From Nephrocerus scutellatus (taxonomy: Eukaryota > Arthropoda > Insecta > Diptera > Pipunculidae), in the NCBI GenBank assembly GCA_947095585.1, contig OX352763.1, positions 31,297,462-31,361,461 on the forward strand: a stretch of 64,000 bases of DNA, written 5' to 3'. Under the pieces are notes generated by a model that saw only the letters and a program-made list of their open reading frames with translations, ran no database searches and was not told the DNA's origin. Of the stretch, positions 21,690 to 33,170 are shown piece after piece. A program made the translations under genes and the position numbers. How positions within the stretch are numbered: position 1 is the first letter of the stretch; the number at the start of each line of letters is the position of its first letter.

Positions 21690-23640
21690 CCGCATTTCTC
21701 GGCCGGAGAAACTCAGGTATTTGATAATTCTGATGCGTCGGAATTTAATCTGCCTGGGTATGTCTTGGTGCCATTATTTTTCTCTCGACGCGGACTCGCA
21801 ATCTATGTCCGGAGTGATGTTGCGTTTCAGTTTTTGCCTCAATTGAGCCAACGTTCCAATCCGGAATTTAATTTCATTTGGCTCAAAGTAAAGGTACAAG
21901 AGCGCAACATCTACTACTGTTTCCTTTACAGAAGCCCCCACTTAGACAGTTTTTCAACTCAGAGCGAGTTTGATGCACTGTCTGATTCAATCTTAAGAAT
22001 TGACACAAAACATCGTAAAAATGAAATCGTCATTGCGGTCGATTTCAATGTACACAATTCTGGGTGGCTTCGCGATTCTGGCCAGACAACACCCGTATGA
22101 AGGGATGTTGAGTTGTTCGCTGAGTTTAATAACCTTACTCAGCTTGTAAATGAGCCTACACGAATACCTGACATTGCATATCATTCCGCTAACACCCTTG
22201 ACTTGTTCCTTGCCTCTCGTCCTGATAATTACTCCGTCAATGTATTATCGCCTCTAGGCTCGTCTGACCATTTTGTTTAATCAGCTAATTTTTCGTGAAT
22301 AAACCACGCAGTTAGAGAAAAAACTCAAAAAACAAAAAAACAGTATGGCATTACGAGAAAGCCAATTGGGACGGCCTTAACAACTTCTTTGGGAGAACTA
22401 ACTGGTCGCTATTGTTTAACGATAGCAACGTGGATGCCGCCGCTGATGCAATCACAAACATCATTCTTATTGGTATGAGAGAATTTATCCCTTCCAGGAA
22501 TAAGTCTGTTAAACCAAAAGAAGATGGATGGTATGACTCGAGCTGTAAAGAGGCTTGTAGGATTAGAGAGGTAAGCTTTCGGTTTTTACAAAGCAAACCC
22601 TACTGAGGAAAACCGAACAAATTTTAAACGAGCCAGAAATAATTGCAATGCCCATCTTCGGTCTTTGCATCAATTTGGAGAGAGCAAAGCTGTTACACTC
22701 GATATTTCTAAGGCATTTGACAGAGTTTGGCACCAAGCTCTTTTGTCCAAAATGCGTGCTTATGGAATCGATGAAAAACTGCTTCATTGGATTAGAAGCT
22801 ATCATTTGGACCGCTCAATTCAAGTTGGATTGGACGGGTTCAAGTCCAAAGTGTATTACTCAAATGCTGGCGTTCACCAGGGCTCTGTTTTGTCCCCGAT
22901 ATTTTCCTCATTTTTATTAATGATTCTTCTAAAACCCAATGCTGTTTCCTGTCGTCTAAGCGAATCCTAAATCTCATACCATTATCCATGAATGGCACTT
23001 GCATCGAGGAAACTGAAAATCTCGCAATTCTCGGTATGGCATTAACGACAGGCTTCGTTGGAATGACCACATATTTACCGTCGCCAAAAATGCTGCGAAA
23101 TGTTTAGGTTTTCTAGCCCGGTGCAAAAAATATTTCACTCCCTCTGATCTGGCTACCATATACAAAGCTTTTATTCGCCCTAAACTTGAGTACAATTGTC
23201 ATATTTGGTCTGGCGCACCTAAAACTACCTTGCATCAGCTAGATAGAATACAAAACCGCCCGATAAAACTTATCGGTGACGAAAATATAGCGAAATCAAT
23301 AGATTCGCTTGAACACCACAGGAGCGTTTCCTGCTTGTCACTGTTTTATCGCTTCTTCTACCAGCGGTGCTCAAAGTGGCTATTTCTCTGCTGCTAGCCA
23401 CTTCTCCTTGAATTCAACCGCAATACGCGTGGTGCTCAAGCCCATCTTCGGACGTACAGTTAAGTTCAGAGATTCGTTCTTCAGCCGTACAACACGTATG
23501 TGGAATACTCTGCCAAGCTCTGTCTTCCCACAATAATATAATCCACTGACATTCAAAACACAAGCTTATAGACATCTCCTCTTTTCTCCTCCTTTTCCTT
23601 AAGCATATAGCCGAGCATTATAAGGGTGCGCGAATTATAA
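21690..23640 (+). mobile_element. CR1/Jockey-like LINE, copy A1
   Basis: The endonuclease part (21765-22100: 'RRGLAIYVRSDVAFQFLPQL', 'YYCFLYRSPHLDS', 'IVIAVDFNVHNSGWL') is followed by reverse transcriptase pieces ('TLDISKAFDRVWHQALLSKM', 'GVHQGSVLSP', then 'DRLRWNDHIFTVAKNAAKCL' and 'YKAFIRPKLEYN'). Comparison with copy A2 at 35.3-37.4 kb shows two internal deletions, one of about 700 bp near 22655 and one near 22925, the latter removing the FADD box. The 3' end is at about 23640. Non-functional. Confidence 0.8.
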
Positions 23641-25950
23641 AAAAAAGACACCATCTGCTACCAATGGCTTTTTGCATGAGAAGAGTGCCACTGTGGCTTT
23701 AAGAACTCTTTTTTGTTTGTTGTTTGGTTTCTAGAGAGCCGTTACCCTATAAACAAATAATTTAGATAACCAATAGAGGGAAATACTTGCAGCAAAATTT
23801 GCACTTATCCGTAGGATATTGCAAAAGTATTTGTTTCATTTCTTCTATTTTCATGGCTTTTATGACTTTTTTGTTTGCAAAGAGAACCAAATTATGTTCA
23901 GTAAATATTTCGGAATTCTGGCCAATTTCCAAAAATTCCTTCGCGATGGTTACATTGTCGACATTAATAATATAATGAGTGTTGTCTCCCTGCATCCTTG
24001 GGTGCATATAGTGATTGCTTTTTATTACCTTTAGCTAAAGCTTCGTATCATTATTGTGGTCAGTCGTTGATCCAGTGGTTTTAGGCTGATTCCGTCGCGT
24101 CGATCATTATCGATAATTCTCCCACACAATCGATTCCAAAAGTATTCATCCGCTAGCGCTGCAATTACGAAGTAGTGACGACACGATCTGTATCTGTCTG
24201 CTGTATCCATCAACAGTCCATCATCATTGAAATGAGAGTGAAAGCCACGACGACGAGGCGAGGTCTCTATTTATTAACTCGGCAAGGACGCATACCTATC
24301 TGCAGGTTAAAAGAAGGTGAAAAGGTGCATCACGTACGACGATTCTCAGCGTAATTATGGCAATTACGGATAGGTTGGCGGCGGTGGCGGTTCTGGCTAC
24401 GCGAACCATCGATGATCAATCGGGGAATTCTCGATCAGCGATCGATTCTGACAAATTTTATTTGGTATAAAATCCGTTATAGTGTTGACCGCTTTTTTAT
24501 GCCTAGCATATGAATTACCACTTAAAAATTTTCGATTGCGGCGCCTATTAAATCATTAAAAGTATTCTTGACCCTGTTTTTGTTAGAAGACTAGGGCTGT
24601 TAACTAGAAAATCTGTTGTTGATACGATTATTAATGCAGGGCATGTGATGAGGAAGATATTTGTATCAAAAGACCAAAGAATGCTTCTCTATAACAATTA
24701 GCCAATTCGCATGACATGAGGCCTCAACGAGCGATACGATAATTTCCTTTGTGGTGGTATCAGGTGCTATTTTGTTGTTTGTTATCCTAACAAAAGATTC
24801 TTTTCCATGTATAACTTACTACCAGCCGCCGTAGATAATTGTTCTGCTTTTCAATAAAATTTCTCAAGGGAGCGGTGTCGAGTGCGTGTAGCAACAGAAG
24901 TTTTACAATGTGGTACAATTGCATCCCCCCGCCATCAGGCCGAGTCCGAAACTGATACAAAACGACTGGCTGGTTGACCACAAATTTCAAGGACATCGTT
25001 CATCCATATGCGGATGAATAAATAAAATAAAATTCTCACATCCATGTCTCTATTTCGTTCCGTATCAATGCAATTTGTATTGCGGCCAATTGGCTTTTGT
25101 AATTTTGTTATAATTGTACAATTTGTCCTTCTGGCGTGGAAAATTATTTTCCTATTAATTTCAAAATTCAGGTTGCGGTTTTTGTGGTGTATTTGGTATT
25201 ATGGTCATTCGATCATTAAATGCCGTTTAACACGCATTACATGCTACACAAGGCATCCAGCAGGAGCCCTAAACGTTTAGTAACGATGGTCAATAGATCA
25301 TCGAACTTAAATATTCTTATGAAACAATAGTCACATCACACTAAAATATTTATGTTTTGTTTGTCTGTCCGTCGGAATGTCTGTTTTTTGCGTGACAAAT
25401 ACCCTGGTGAAGGAAATTGGAGTCAGATCATAAAAGATTACTTAAGTGTGGTTCTCTAAATAAAACACAATAACTTATAATTTTAAGATTAGATTAGAAA
25501 AAACTACGTTTTGGTAGCCCTTAATGAAGGAAAAGTATGTTCTTTCGCCGATTAGAGATATGGACAACAGACCCATCCTAGTTATGCTGACTCCACCAAA
25601 GGATATAAGGACTAAACCAAAGAGCACCGAACAATAACAATCGCATACAATGCCGGTCCTAGGGCTAACGCTGCTACTGACGAAAATGATTTGTGGTCTA
25701 TCATTGCTTCCCAAATATGAAGCTTTAACGCTTTCTGCCTGCTCACATAAGAATTTTTGATTTTGACGCAATGTTGACAAATTTCTTCATACTTACTTTA
25801 AAATGGACGTTTCAGAACTAAGTTTACCTGGTACCCATATTTTTCCCACATCGTTGTCTTAAAGTGCATGTTTTTTTTGCATAGATAGACTTACTGAAGG
25901 GCTAACTATAAACGAGCTTTCATACTACGCTTTCTGTGACATTTATTATC
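23641..25950. other. No supported gene
   Basis: Several frames of 60-100 codons show no recognisable motif. One minus-strand frame (23762-24007) has protein-like composition but no match I can name. Around 24340-24410 there is a short glycine-rich stretch broken by a stop. Confidence 0.3.
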
Positions 25951-25954
25951 AGGC

Positions 25955-27378
25955 AATCTACGCAATATACACCGCGTTGCACATACTGAAAAGACAAAGA
26001 GGGTAATCTGATCGCCGATTTAAAAGCCATCGTAGTGGGAAGAGCACTTTCATGAGTTTGTTAATGGCCAGCTAACTGAGGAATTGGAGGCTCCACCAAT
26101 GAACGAAGATCATACTATGCTGCCGCCACCTAGCATAGACGAAGTTAGCAGTTATCGGCTCAAAAATAATAAGGCTCCGGGATCTGATGGTATCCCGGCG
26201 GAGCTGATTAAAACAGGAGGCCCCGCAATACACCAAGCAATTCATAAAATAATAGTGCAAGTATGGGACGAATAAGCGTTGTCAGAAGACTGGCGAAGAG
26301 ACATCGTGTTATGGGGCACAGATAAGAAATGAGATATCACAATATGCAGCAATTATCTCGGTATAACGTTGTTGAGTACCGCGTATAAAATTTTCTCCTT
26401 ATCCTTCAAGACAGGACAGCCCCATACGCTAAAGTCATCGTTGGTCCATGCCAGTGTTGCTTCATCTCAGGCAAATCAACAACTGATCAGATTTACACCA
26501 TAAGGCAGGTGATGGAAAAATGTCTAGAGTTTCGAAACTCACTACACCATCTTTTTATAGACTTTAAAGCCGCCTATGATAGCATAGCCAGAGTAGAACT
26601 TTATAAAGCCATGACAGAATTCGGCATCCCAAATAAACTGACACGACTATGTAGGTTAACCATGACCAATGTTATCAAGTAAAAATATCCGGATCAATAT
26701 CAAGCCCATTCAACATCTATTACAGGCTCCGGAAAGGGGATTAACTGGCCTGCGTCCTCTTCAGCCTGCCGTTGGAGAAATTGATCCGAGACTCTTACGT
26801 AACGGCGAGAGGAACAATCCTTTATAAGACCATTCAGATACTATCTTACGCAGACGATATTGACGTCGTTGGTAGAAACCGAAGAACGGTACAGGAAGCT
26901 TTCATCAAGATCGAGCAGGCGGCACGAAATCTGGGGCTGCACATAAAGTACATGGTGGCCACATCTGCGAGTAGAAGATCCAACATTGGTCCCGCAATTA
27001 AAATAGTGGAGCGCGAATTTGAAGTAGTGCACGGTTGCTTAAAGCCAACAAAGCCTACCATAGTCTGTCAAGACTCTTCAAATCCAGGAACTTAACCATA
27101 ACATCCAAGCTGCTGGTATATAAGACAATGGTCATACCAGTATTTACATTTGGATCCGAGACTTGGGTGCTTAGCAAAAAGCATTCTGACCTCTAGAATT
27201 TATGGAACACGACAGCGAGGCCGTTCAAACATACGCTGGAAGGATGGCGTAGACCAGGACGTCCAGAGTTTAGGGATGCCAAACTGGATGATATCGGCTC
27301 GAAATCGGGACCGGTGGAGAGACTTTTTGCAAGAGGCCAGGACCGGACCCCGGTTGTAGAGCCAAATATGATGATGAA
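25955..27378 (+). mobile_element. RTE-type LINE, copy B3, 5'-truncated
   Basis: It starts within the linker before the reverse transcriptase ('caatatacaccgcgttgcac', as at 11677 in B1) and runs to the 3' end with 'gagccaaatatgatgatg'. Coding pieces include 'NKAPGSDGIPAELIKTGGPA' (26084-26275), 'YADDIDVVGRNRRTVQEAF' with an intact YADD box (26772-27095), and the C-terminal 'RQRGRSNIRWKDGVDQD...RDRWRDFLQEA' (27150-27359). Stops and frameshifts separate them. Confidence 0.85.
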
Positions 27379-27429
27379 CTGATTGATATAGACTCGAACC
27401 CCGAAGAAATGATAGCACATACATTTTCA

Positions 27430-27597
27430 AAGTTGGTCCAAATTAACGGTGAAGGATGGTCTTAGTCAAGTAAAGATCTTCAGATCTATATCAAGCCCAT
27501 TGAACATAAACAATTGCCGTCGACAAAGCAATCAAATGGGATGTCTTCTCTGGAAGCTTGCGCTGGAAATTTGATCCGAGACTCTGAAATCAGTGTT
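27430..27597 (+). mobile_element. RTE LINE scrap, copy B7
   Basis: 'agtcaagtaaagatcttcagatctatatcaagcccattgaaca...' and 'ctggaaatttgatccgagactctgaa' correspond to the B1 segment at 12388-12502. It abuts the RNase-H LINE copy at 27598. Confidence 0.6.
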
Positions 27598-28400
27598 TTC
27601 CTATCAAGGTGGTCACTGATAAATAACCACTTGGAGCTTCGTATTAAGCGCAAGAGACTATTAATGTCAATGTGGGTTAGATCGTTGAGATCGTTGAAAA
27701 AGAACGCTCCCAGATGGAGCTTCCGCCTATGGGCACGTACAAAGTAGATGGAGATTGGTTTCCTCCTCCTCCTCATCAATGCAGCTTCTGCAGAAATCGT
27801 TGGAAAAGACTCCTAGTCTTTCTGCATGCTTGCCTATGAGACAGTGTCCAGTTATGACACCTATAATGGCACTAATGTCCAGTCTGTTTTGAAAGATGAA
27901 ACACTTGGAGCGTTTCGGATCTAGCTTGGGCCATATCTGCTTCGTTGCTATGCAAGTTGTGCCGTTTGACCATCTATAATTAGTGTTTACTATAGCATCC
28001 CGTTTAAACATGAGTTTGAGTTAGCGATCGGCATGCCTAGTGAACCATATTCAGGCAATAGGGGTAGTGTGGTTCCATGTTTAGCAAGTTCATCAGCCAT
28101 ACAATTACCAGGAATGTTTCTATGCCCCGGCACCCAGCACAGGTGAATGTTGAAATGCTCCGTCATCTCCTCAAGAGACGTTAGGCAATTCCGGGCTAGA
28201 ATGGAATTTGTGGAGACTGATTCCATGAACCTTAGCACAGTCTGGCTATCCGAGAAAATGTGGATATCCTTAACAGATATGACATTACTCCTCAGCCAAG
28301 ACAAGGCTTCCTTAATAGCCATGATTTCATCTTGGAAAACACTACAGTGATCAGAAAGACAGAAAGAGAGACTTAGATTTAGTCTTTTTGAAAAGACACC
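27598..28400 (-). mobile_element. RNase-H domain of an I/LOA-like LINE, copy C3
   Basis: The minus strand gives an RNase H1-like domain: 'MAIKEALSWLRSN' (catalytic Glu region), 'IHIFSDSQTVLRFMES' (Asp), 'WVPGHRNIPGNCMADELAKHG' (His and last Asp). It is followed, after a frame break, by the Cys-rich end of the element: 'GHCLIGKHAERLGVFSNDFC', 'CIDEEEEETNLHLLCTCP', 'RRKLHLGAFFFNDLNDL'. Truncated upstream of the RNase H domain at about 28400. Confidence 0.8.
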
Positions 28401-29275
28401 TCCAGCAACCCCTTAAGCCCCCCGTAAGCTGTGGAGTCTGCTCGAAATATCTTGTGCTGATGCCTCCTATGAGTATAGATTTTTACGATCAACGTCTTTT
28501 GGATTTCCAAAGCTTAGGGTGATTCTTAGAAAACATTGTCATCACTGAATTCATAAATAACACCAATGATATTCTCAGTAGACATAAGCTACACTTTTTC
28601 ATGACTTCAGCTGACTTCTTTTGTTCTTCCGAATATAAAACTAAATTAGACCCTTACGCATAGAGCGTAGTGTTACTTTCATTACTATAAAAGTGCGTAC
28701 CTCATTATTTCTTAATTTTCTTTTAGTCGCAAGTAGCCAACAACATAGCCAAGTCAACAATTCAGAATAATACCCAACAATACTCCATAGCAGACGCAGA
28801 CGCTTTTTCTTGTGATTGAAGTCAACCCCAATTAACTTTTATCATTGCGTCCATTAAGTGGCTGTGGTATAGCTACTGCTAGGAATGATGGAAAACCATT
28901 TGATTTGCATAATTATAGCTTACGCATTAAAATGTAAAAATTTATTTGTTGTAATTGGTTCGCAATCGTGATATTAGAAGCGGCCGGTCGTGGCATTTGC
29001 CGTGTACGAGGCTGCCCATCAGGTGATCACCAATGAGCACAACTATATGTATATCTGTTCGCCACGAGAAAACCCATAGACCTTTAATTGACCAACTTAA
29101 TTGCAAGTTTGGAGAAAATTTATTACTCTAATTTTCCTCCATTTTTTTAAATGAATTATCATTTTTCTACAATTACAGAGCTAATAAATAAAAGCAAGTT
29201 CTGTTTCTCTTCTTTTCAGTGCGCATGGGCAGGTGTATTTCCACAGCTGCGTTAAGTTCATTACTTCGGTGTAAA
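28401..29275. other. No supported gene
   Basis: Mixed DNA with no recognisable frame or repeat. Confidence 0.3.
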
Positions 29276-29830
29276 TAAAACAACCCATAAAAATTAAAAT
29301 GTTTCATGTAAATTCTCTAATCGGGGATACACAATGAGCAGTTTGAATAAAATCGGGGAATTTTTTTTAAATTTTTGTTAGAGAGCCCCCCGACCCCGGG
29401 GCCCGATCACTTACAAATTGTTACAGAAAGTGTTGTCGATCGGAGAGACACATGGGCTTAAAAATGTGAAGAAAATCGGGTATTTTTTTAAAAAACTTTG
29501 TATGGGTGCCCCAACCCCGGGGCCCGATCAGTTCCAAATTTTACAGAAAGTGTTGTCGATCGGAGATACAAATGCGTATAAATATGAGGAAAATCATGTA
29601 CATTTTGTAAAATCTTTGTATGGGAGCCTCCCGACCCCGAGGCCCGAGGTGCCACAAATTTTAATAGAAGGTATTGTCACCGGAAATATTCATGTGTGCA
29701 AAATTTCAATAAAATCGGGCTTTGGGAAGTGGGTTAAAAATTTATCACAAGATCTAACCGGACAGCCAACCAGCCAGTCCGCCAGCCACGGGCACGCGTA
29801 GTTGTTATAGAGCATTCAAAAATTAAAATT
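29276..29830 (+). repeat. Repeat family E, copy 3 (most complete)
   Basis: It opens with 'aaaacaacccataaaaattaaaatg' and 'catgtaaattctctaat'. About four units of roughly 105 bp follow, each with 'gttgtcgatcggagata(c)a' and 'gaaaatcggg'. It closes with 'ttgggaagtgggttaaaaatttatcacaagatct', a 'ccagccagtccgccagcc' block and 'gggcacgcg'. Both end blocks recur at other copies, which suggests a defined element and not a free satellite. Confidence 0.65.
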
Positions 29831-30029
29831 TTTGATGTAACTTCTCCAATAACCAAAAGTGTACTCAATTCCACTATAAATGCTGAAAATCAAAAATAAA
29901 TGCGAAGCACTGCAACCGAACAACAAAATAACCACAATCGTAAAGCAAGCAGCGCTACTTACAGCGCATCAGCTCTTCAGCGCACACAGAACACAGTCAT
30001 TTTAGTATGATATGTTCTGATACCGCTAT

Positions 30030-30250
30030 ATGGAAATTTTTTTGTATGGGAGCCCCCCGATCCCGCAGCCCGATTACTCTCAATTTTTAATAGAAAGTAT
30101 TGTCATGGGAAATACACATGTGTGCAAAGTTCGAATAAAATCGGACTTTAGGAAGTGTGTTAAAAATTGATCACAAGATTCTGCCCACCAGCCAGCCAGC
30201 CAGCCTGCCAGCCAGCCATCCAGCCAGAGAATTTAAAAAATACCGAAGTA
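30030..30250 (+). repeat. Repeat family E, copy 4
   Basis: One unit plus the terminal block: 'ttaggaagtgtgttaaaaattgatcacaagat', then 'ccagccagccagccagcc'. The 5' end is truncated. Confidence 0.6.
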
Positions 30251-30259
30251 TTGAAATTG

Positions 30260-30765
30260 CTCAGAAAATCCAAAAAGTAAAACCCCAAGAACAAGTTTTT
30301 GTCGACGACTCCGGCAATTTGGCCCAAGAAATTATGTTTTTTGTTTTTTAGGATTGCGCAAAAACATGTTTGTCATACAAATTACCGGGCTGGTGATTAT
30401 TCAAGGAACATCTATAGAACTTGTTATAGTAAGGTGTTAATCTGTACCTTCGTTTCAGACCGAAAATGTATCTTAAGCAGGAATTGAACACGCGTTTAAT
30501 TTAAAAATAAATTGGTAAACATTGATTCAGATAAAGGTTTGCCAGAAGAGTTCTTGACGAATCTCTGTTGTTCTTCGTAGTTTGGACAAGTTTTTTGGAT
30601 CAACTTCCAACTCAGGATTTTGATAAAGATTTCCCATTTTGGTTTTCGTTTTTATTTTTTATGATTTAAATAATTTTAATAAAAATTTTGAATTTTAAAA
30701 ACGAATCACTGCGACAAAAAAAAAATAATTGACCAACTAACAATATTATCAATATAATAGTTAAT
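30260..30765. other. AT-rich DNA, no gene
   Basis: No supported frame, repeat or RNA gene. Confidence 0.3.
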
Positions 30766-30769
30766 TTAT

Positions 30770-31420
30770 ATATTCGCTTCATGAATGGCTAGTGTTGTGT
30801 CCCTACCAGAAATATTAATTTTACGAAAAATTTGAGAGTCATCCACAGAGAAAATATACTTTGTAAATTGCATTGAGCTTCTAACATCGTTTATATACAT
30901 AGCAAATATTGGCGGTCCCATAACGGACCCTTGAGGGATGTAGAATTTAAAGTCTTACTAAAATCTACTAGGCAGAAAACAACACAGTCACCTCTATCAA
31001 AATTATTTCTAATAAAATCGGTAACGTTCGCCAGAATTGTAGCAGTGAGATACAACGCTCTGAATCCTGAATGTAGAGAGGTAAACGTTTGAAAGTTATT
31101 GTTTTATTTGATCGGAGATACTAAATTCAAATACAAGTACTTTCGATATGATTAGTAATAGAGCAATGGACCTAACATTGGCAGGTGATTCCAGTTCTGG
31201 AATTTTTGGGATTCCTATTATTTTTCTAAATTTATGTAAATAACTAGATTCGATTATAATGTTGAACAAATATGTTGGTTGAGGAGTAATAACTGGACGT
31301 ATACATTTTAGAAATCCAAGATGTAAATTGTCCGCTCCAACTGCGCTAGAGGATATGGAATTTATACATTTTTTTAAATCGTAATCAGAAACATAAGAGA
31401 ATTTAAATTCGTTGTTAGTG
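30770..31420 (-). mobile_element. LINE reverse transcriptase fragment (CR1/L2/Jockey-like)
   Basis: The minus strand reads, across frame breaks, 'TFTSLHSGFRALYLTATILA', 'CVVFCLVDFSKTLN', 'IPQGSVMGPPIFAMYINDV' and 'KYIFSVDDSQIF', the latter replacing the usual FADD box. This is the fingers/palm part of a reverse transcriptase. No other copy of this family is seen in the window. Confidence 0.6.
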
Positions 31421-31649
31421 TCAATAGCACGTGATGTTCTGATGTCCTGACAACGTTTGTGTTAGATTTCGATTGCTGGTTATAGTGAATTATATAACAA
31501 ATTCTTCATTGAGCTCGTTAGGGAAGAACTTATCGACTAACTTAGCCTCTCTCTTTCTCTATTATTTTGAATGTAATAGCTGAACTAAGGAATCGGATTA
31601 TAGCTTAATCATCATGTAAGGAGCATGTTGATTCTTCTTCGTTCTTTCC

Positions 31650-33170
31650 TTTACTACGCAGGGGAGCATAGGGCTTCTACAAACGCCCGCCACCGAACTC
31701 GATTTATCGCCTGAGGTTTCAAGAGACGCCAGTCTGTCCCCTGGGATCTTGTTTCCTCTTCTATCGTCCTTTTCCATGTCTTGCTAGGACGGCCAACTCG
31801 GCGGCTTCCATGTAGATTCCAATCGAGCGCTAGTTTCGTCCGTTGCCTTTCCAATCTGGCCAATCCAGCTCCATTTTTGTCGTCTGATGGTGATCGCGAT
31901 TGCTTCCTGCTGCGTTACTCTCCACAACTTTTGATTGGTGATAGTGTCCGGCCATCTTATTCTCAGTACCCGCCTTTAGCACTTGTTGACGAAGACTTGG
32001 AGGCGCGTTGCAATTGACTCTGTGACTTTTCACGTTTTGCAGCCATACAGGAGTACTGAACGTTATATCTGAAGATCGTTAGCTTCAGATTCCGGGAGAT
32101 TTGCGAGGAGTTCCAGATATTATTCAGCATACTGTTACGAAAAGTAGTTAGTAACGCATATAATAGAATTCGAATCCTAAGGGAACTCGCAATGTACATA
32201 GTGCATTAGACACTGAATTAGAATTAAGCACTTTTATGTAGCACACTTTTAGGCTATAAGATTATTTGAAATGTAACCGCCTGTAAGTTTGAATCATTAT
32301 GTACTGGTAGTCAAATCGGTCTGTGCGGTTATATTTCGATATTTCTGTCTATAAGATTAGAAGTTTCTGGAAGCATTTGATTGAGTAGAAATAGAGGCGT
32401 TAGGCCGAAGTAAGTTAATTCTTATTTGGAATTCAACCAGTGCAGTTGAACAACTCTTGCAGAAATAGTAGTGAAGTACAAGCATTGTTGTAATAAGTGT
32501 TTTGAGTACATTTAAAGTTATCACCAGTGTAATAAGGGAACTTTCGTTAATTTTACTGTTTTTTTTATTGAAGTTGTCATTTGTAAATTAATAAACTTGT
32601 GTTGTGTTTCATTTGCAAAGTCCTTTACGAACTCGAAAGCCTGAATTTCGTAACAATACTATAGCAGTGTCGCGCCTTGTTTACACGAGAGTACACATCC
32701 GAATGAGCACCACCATTTTTTGACTTCCAACTGCCCTTTGTTATTTGGGACTTCCTCTATCAGATGTCTGTCAATCGAGAGATCAGAGAGAGATCGAGAG
32801 AGACGTTCCACTAGCTTTTACGCGAAGTAGTTTTGTTTTTGAGACGTTAATTTGGAAACCCACATTGTTAGCGTAGAGTTCTAGTGAGTTTAATTTTCGC
32901 TCCATGTCACCTAGCGATTGTGATAGGAGACAGATATCCTCGGCATAGTGCAGGTCTTCTAGGCGGTGAAAAAGATTCGATGGCAAACCCGATGGAGTAC
33001 TACGGGTTACTATTTTCATCGCCCAGGTGATGACAATTGTGAAAAGCAGTGGTGAGAGGGTGTAACCTTGCATTACTCTCGAATAGATGTTGAAAGGTGA
33101 GCCAAGATGACCGTTATGAATGACGCGGCCTGTTGAGTCGCGGTACAGCTCCTTAATGATGTTAATGATC
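31650..33170 (-). mobile_element. LINE fragment, family G, split by a solo LTR
   Basis: The reverse transcriptase part at 32783-33073 ('GYTLSPLLFTIVITWAMKIV', 'LEDLHYAEDICLLSQS', YAED in place of YADD, 'VGFQINVSKTKLLRV') and the C-terminal part at 31654-32132 ('RRVGRPSKTWKRTIEEE', 'AINRVRWRAFVEALCS') are parts of one element. They are separated by a 523-bp LTR. Across the insertion the frame 'NGGAHSDVYSRVNKARHCYS' runs into 'MLNNIWNSSQ' once the LTR and one target copy are removed. Other frameshifts show the element is dead. Confidence 0.75.
32133..32655 (+). mobile_element. Solo LTR of a retrotransposon (probably Gypsy-type)
   Basis: It begins TGTTACGAAA and ends TTTCGTAACA, a perfect 10-bp inverted pair with TG...CA ends. 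It is flanked on both sides by the 4-bp duplication ATAC (32129-32132 and 32656-32659). AATAAA lies about 60 bp from the right end, giving the orientation. There is no internal coding region, so this is a solo LTR left by recombination. A 4-bp duplication is consistent with Ty3/Gypsy-type integrases. Confidence 0.85.

Noticed and set aside
23762..24007. 81-codon minus-strand frame with protein-like composition
   Set aside because: No recognisable family, no splice partners identified.
24330..24420. Short glycine-rich stretch like an RNA-binding protein tail
   Set aside because: Broken by a stop, very short, and no RRM or splice structure nearby.
29290..30240. Regular spacing of similar units, considered as a CRISPR-like array
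   Set aside because: Units are imperfect throughout with no conserved repeat and unique spacers, and the DNA is clearly eukaryotic.
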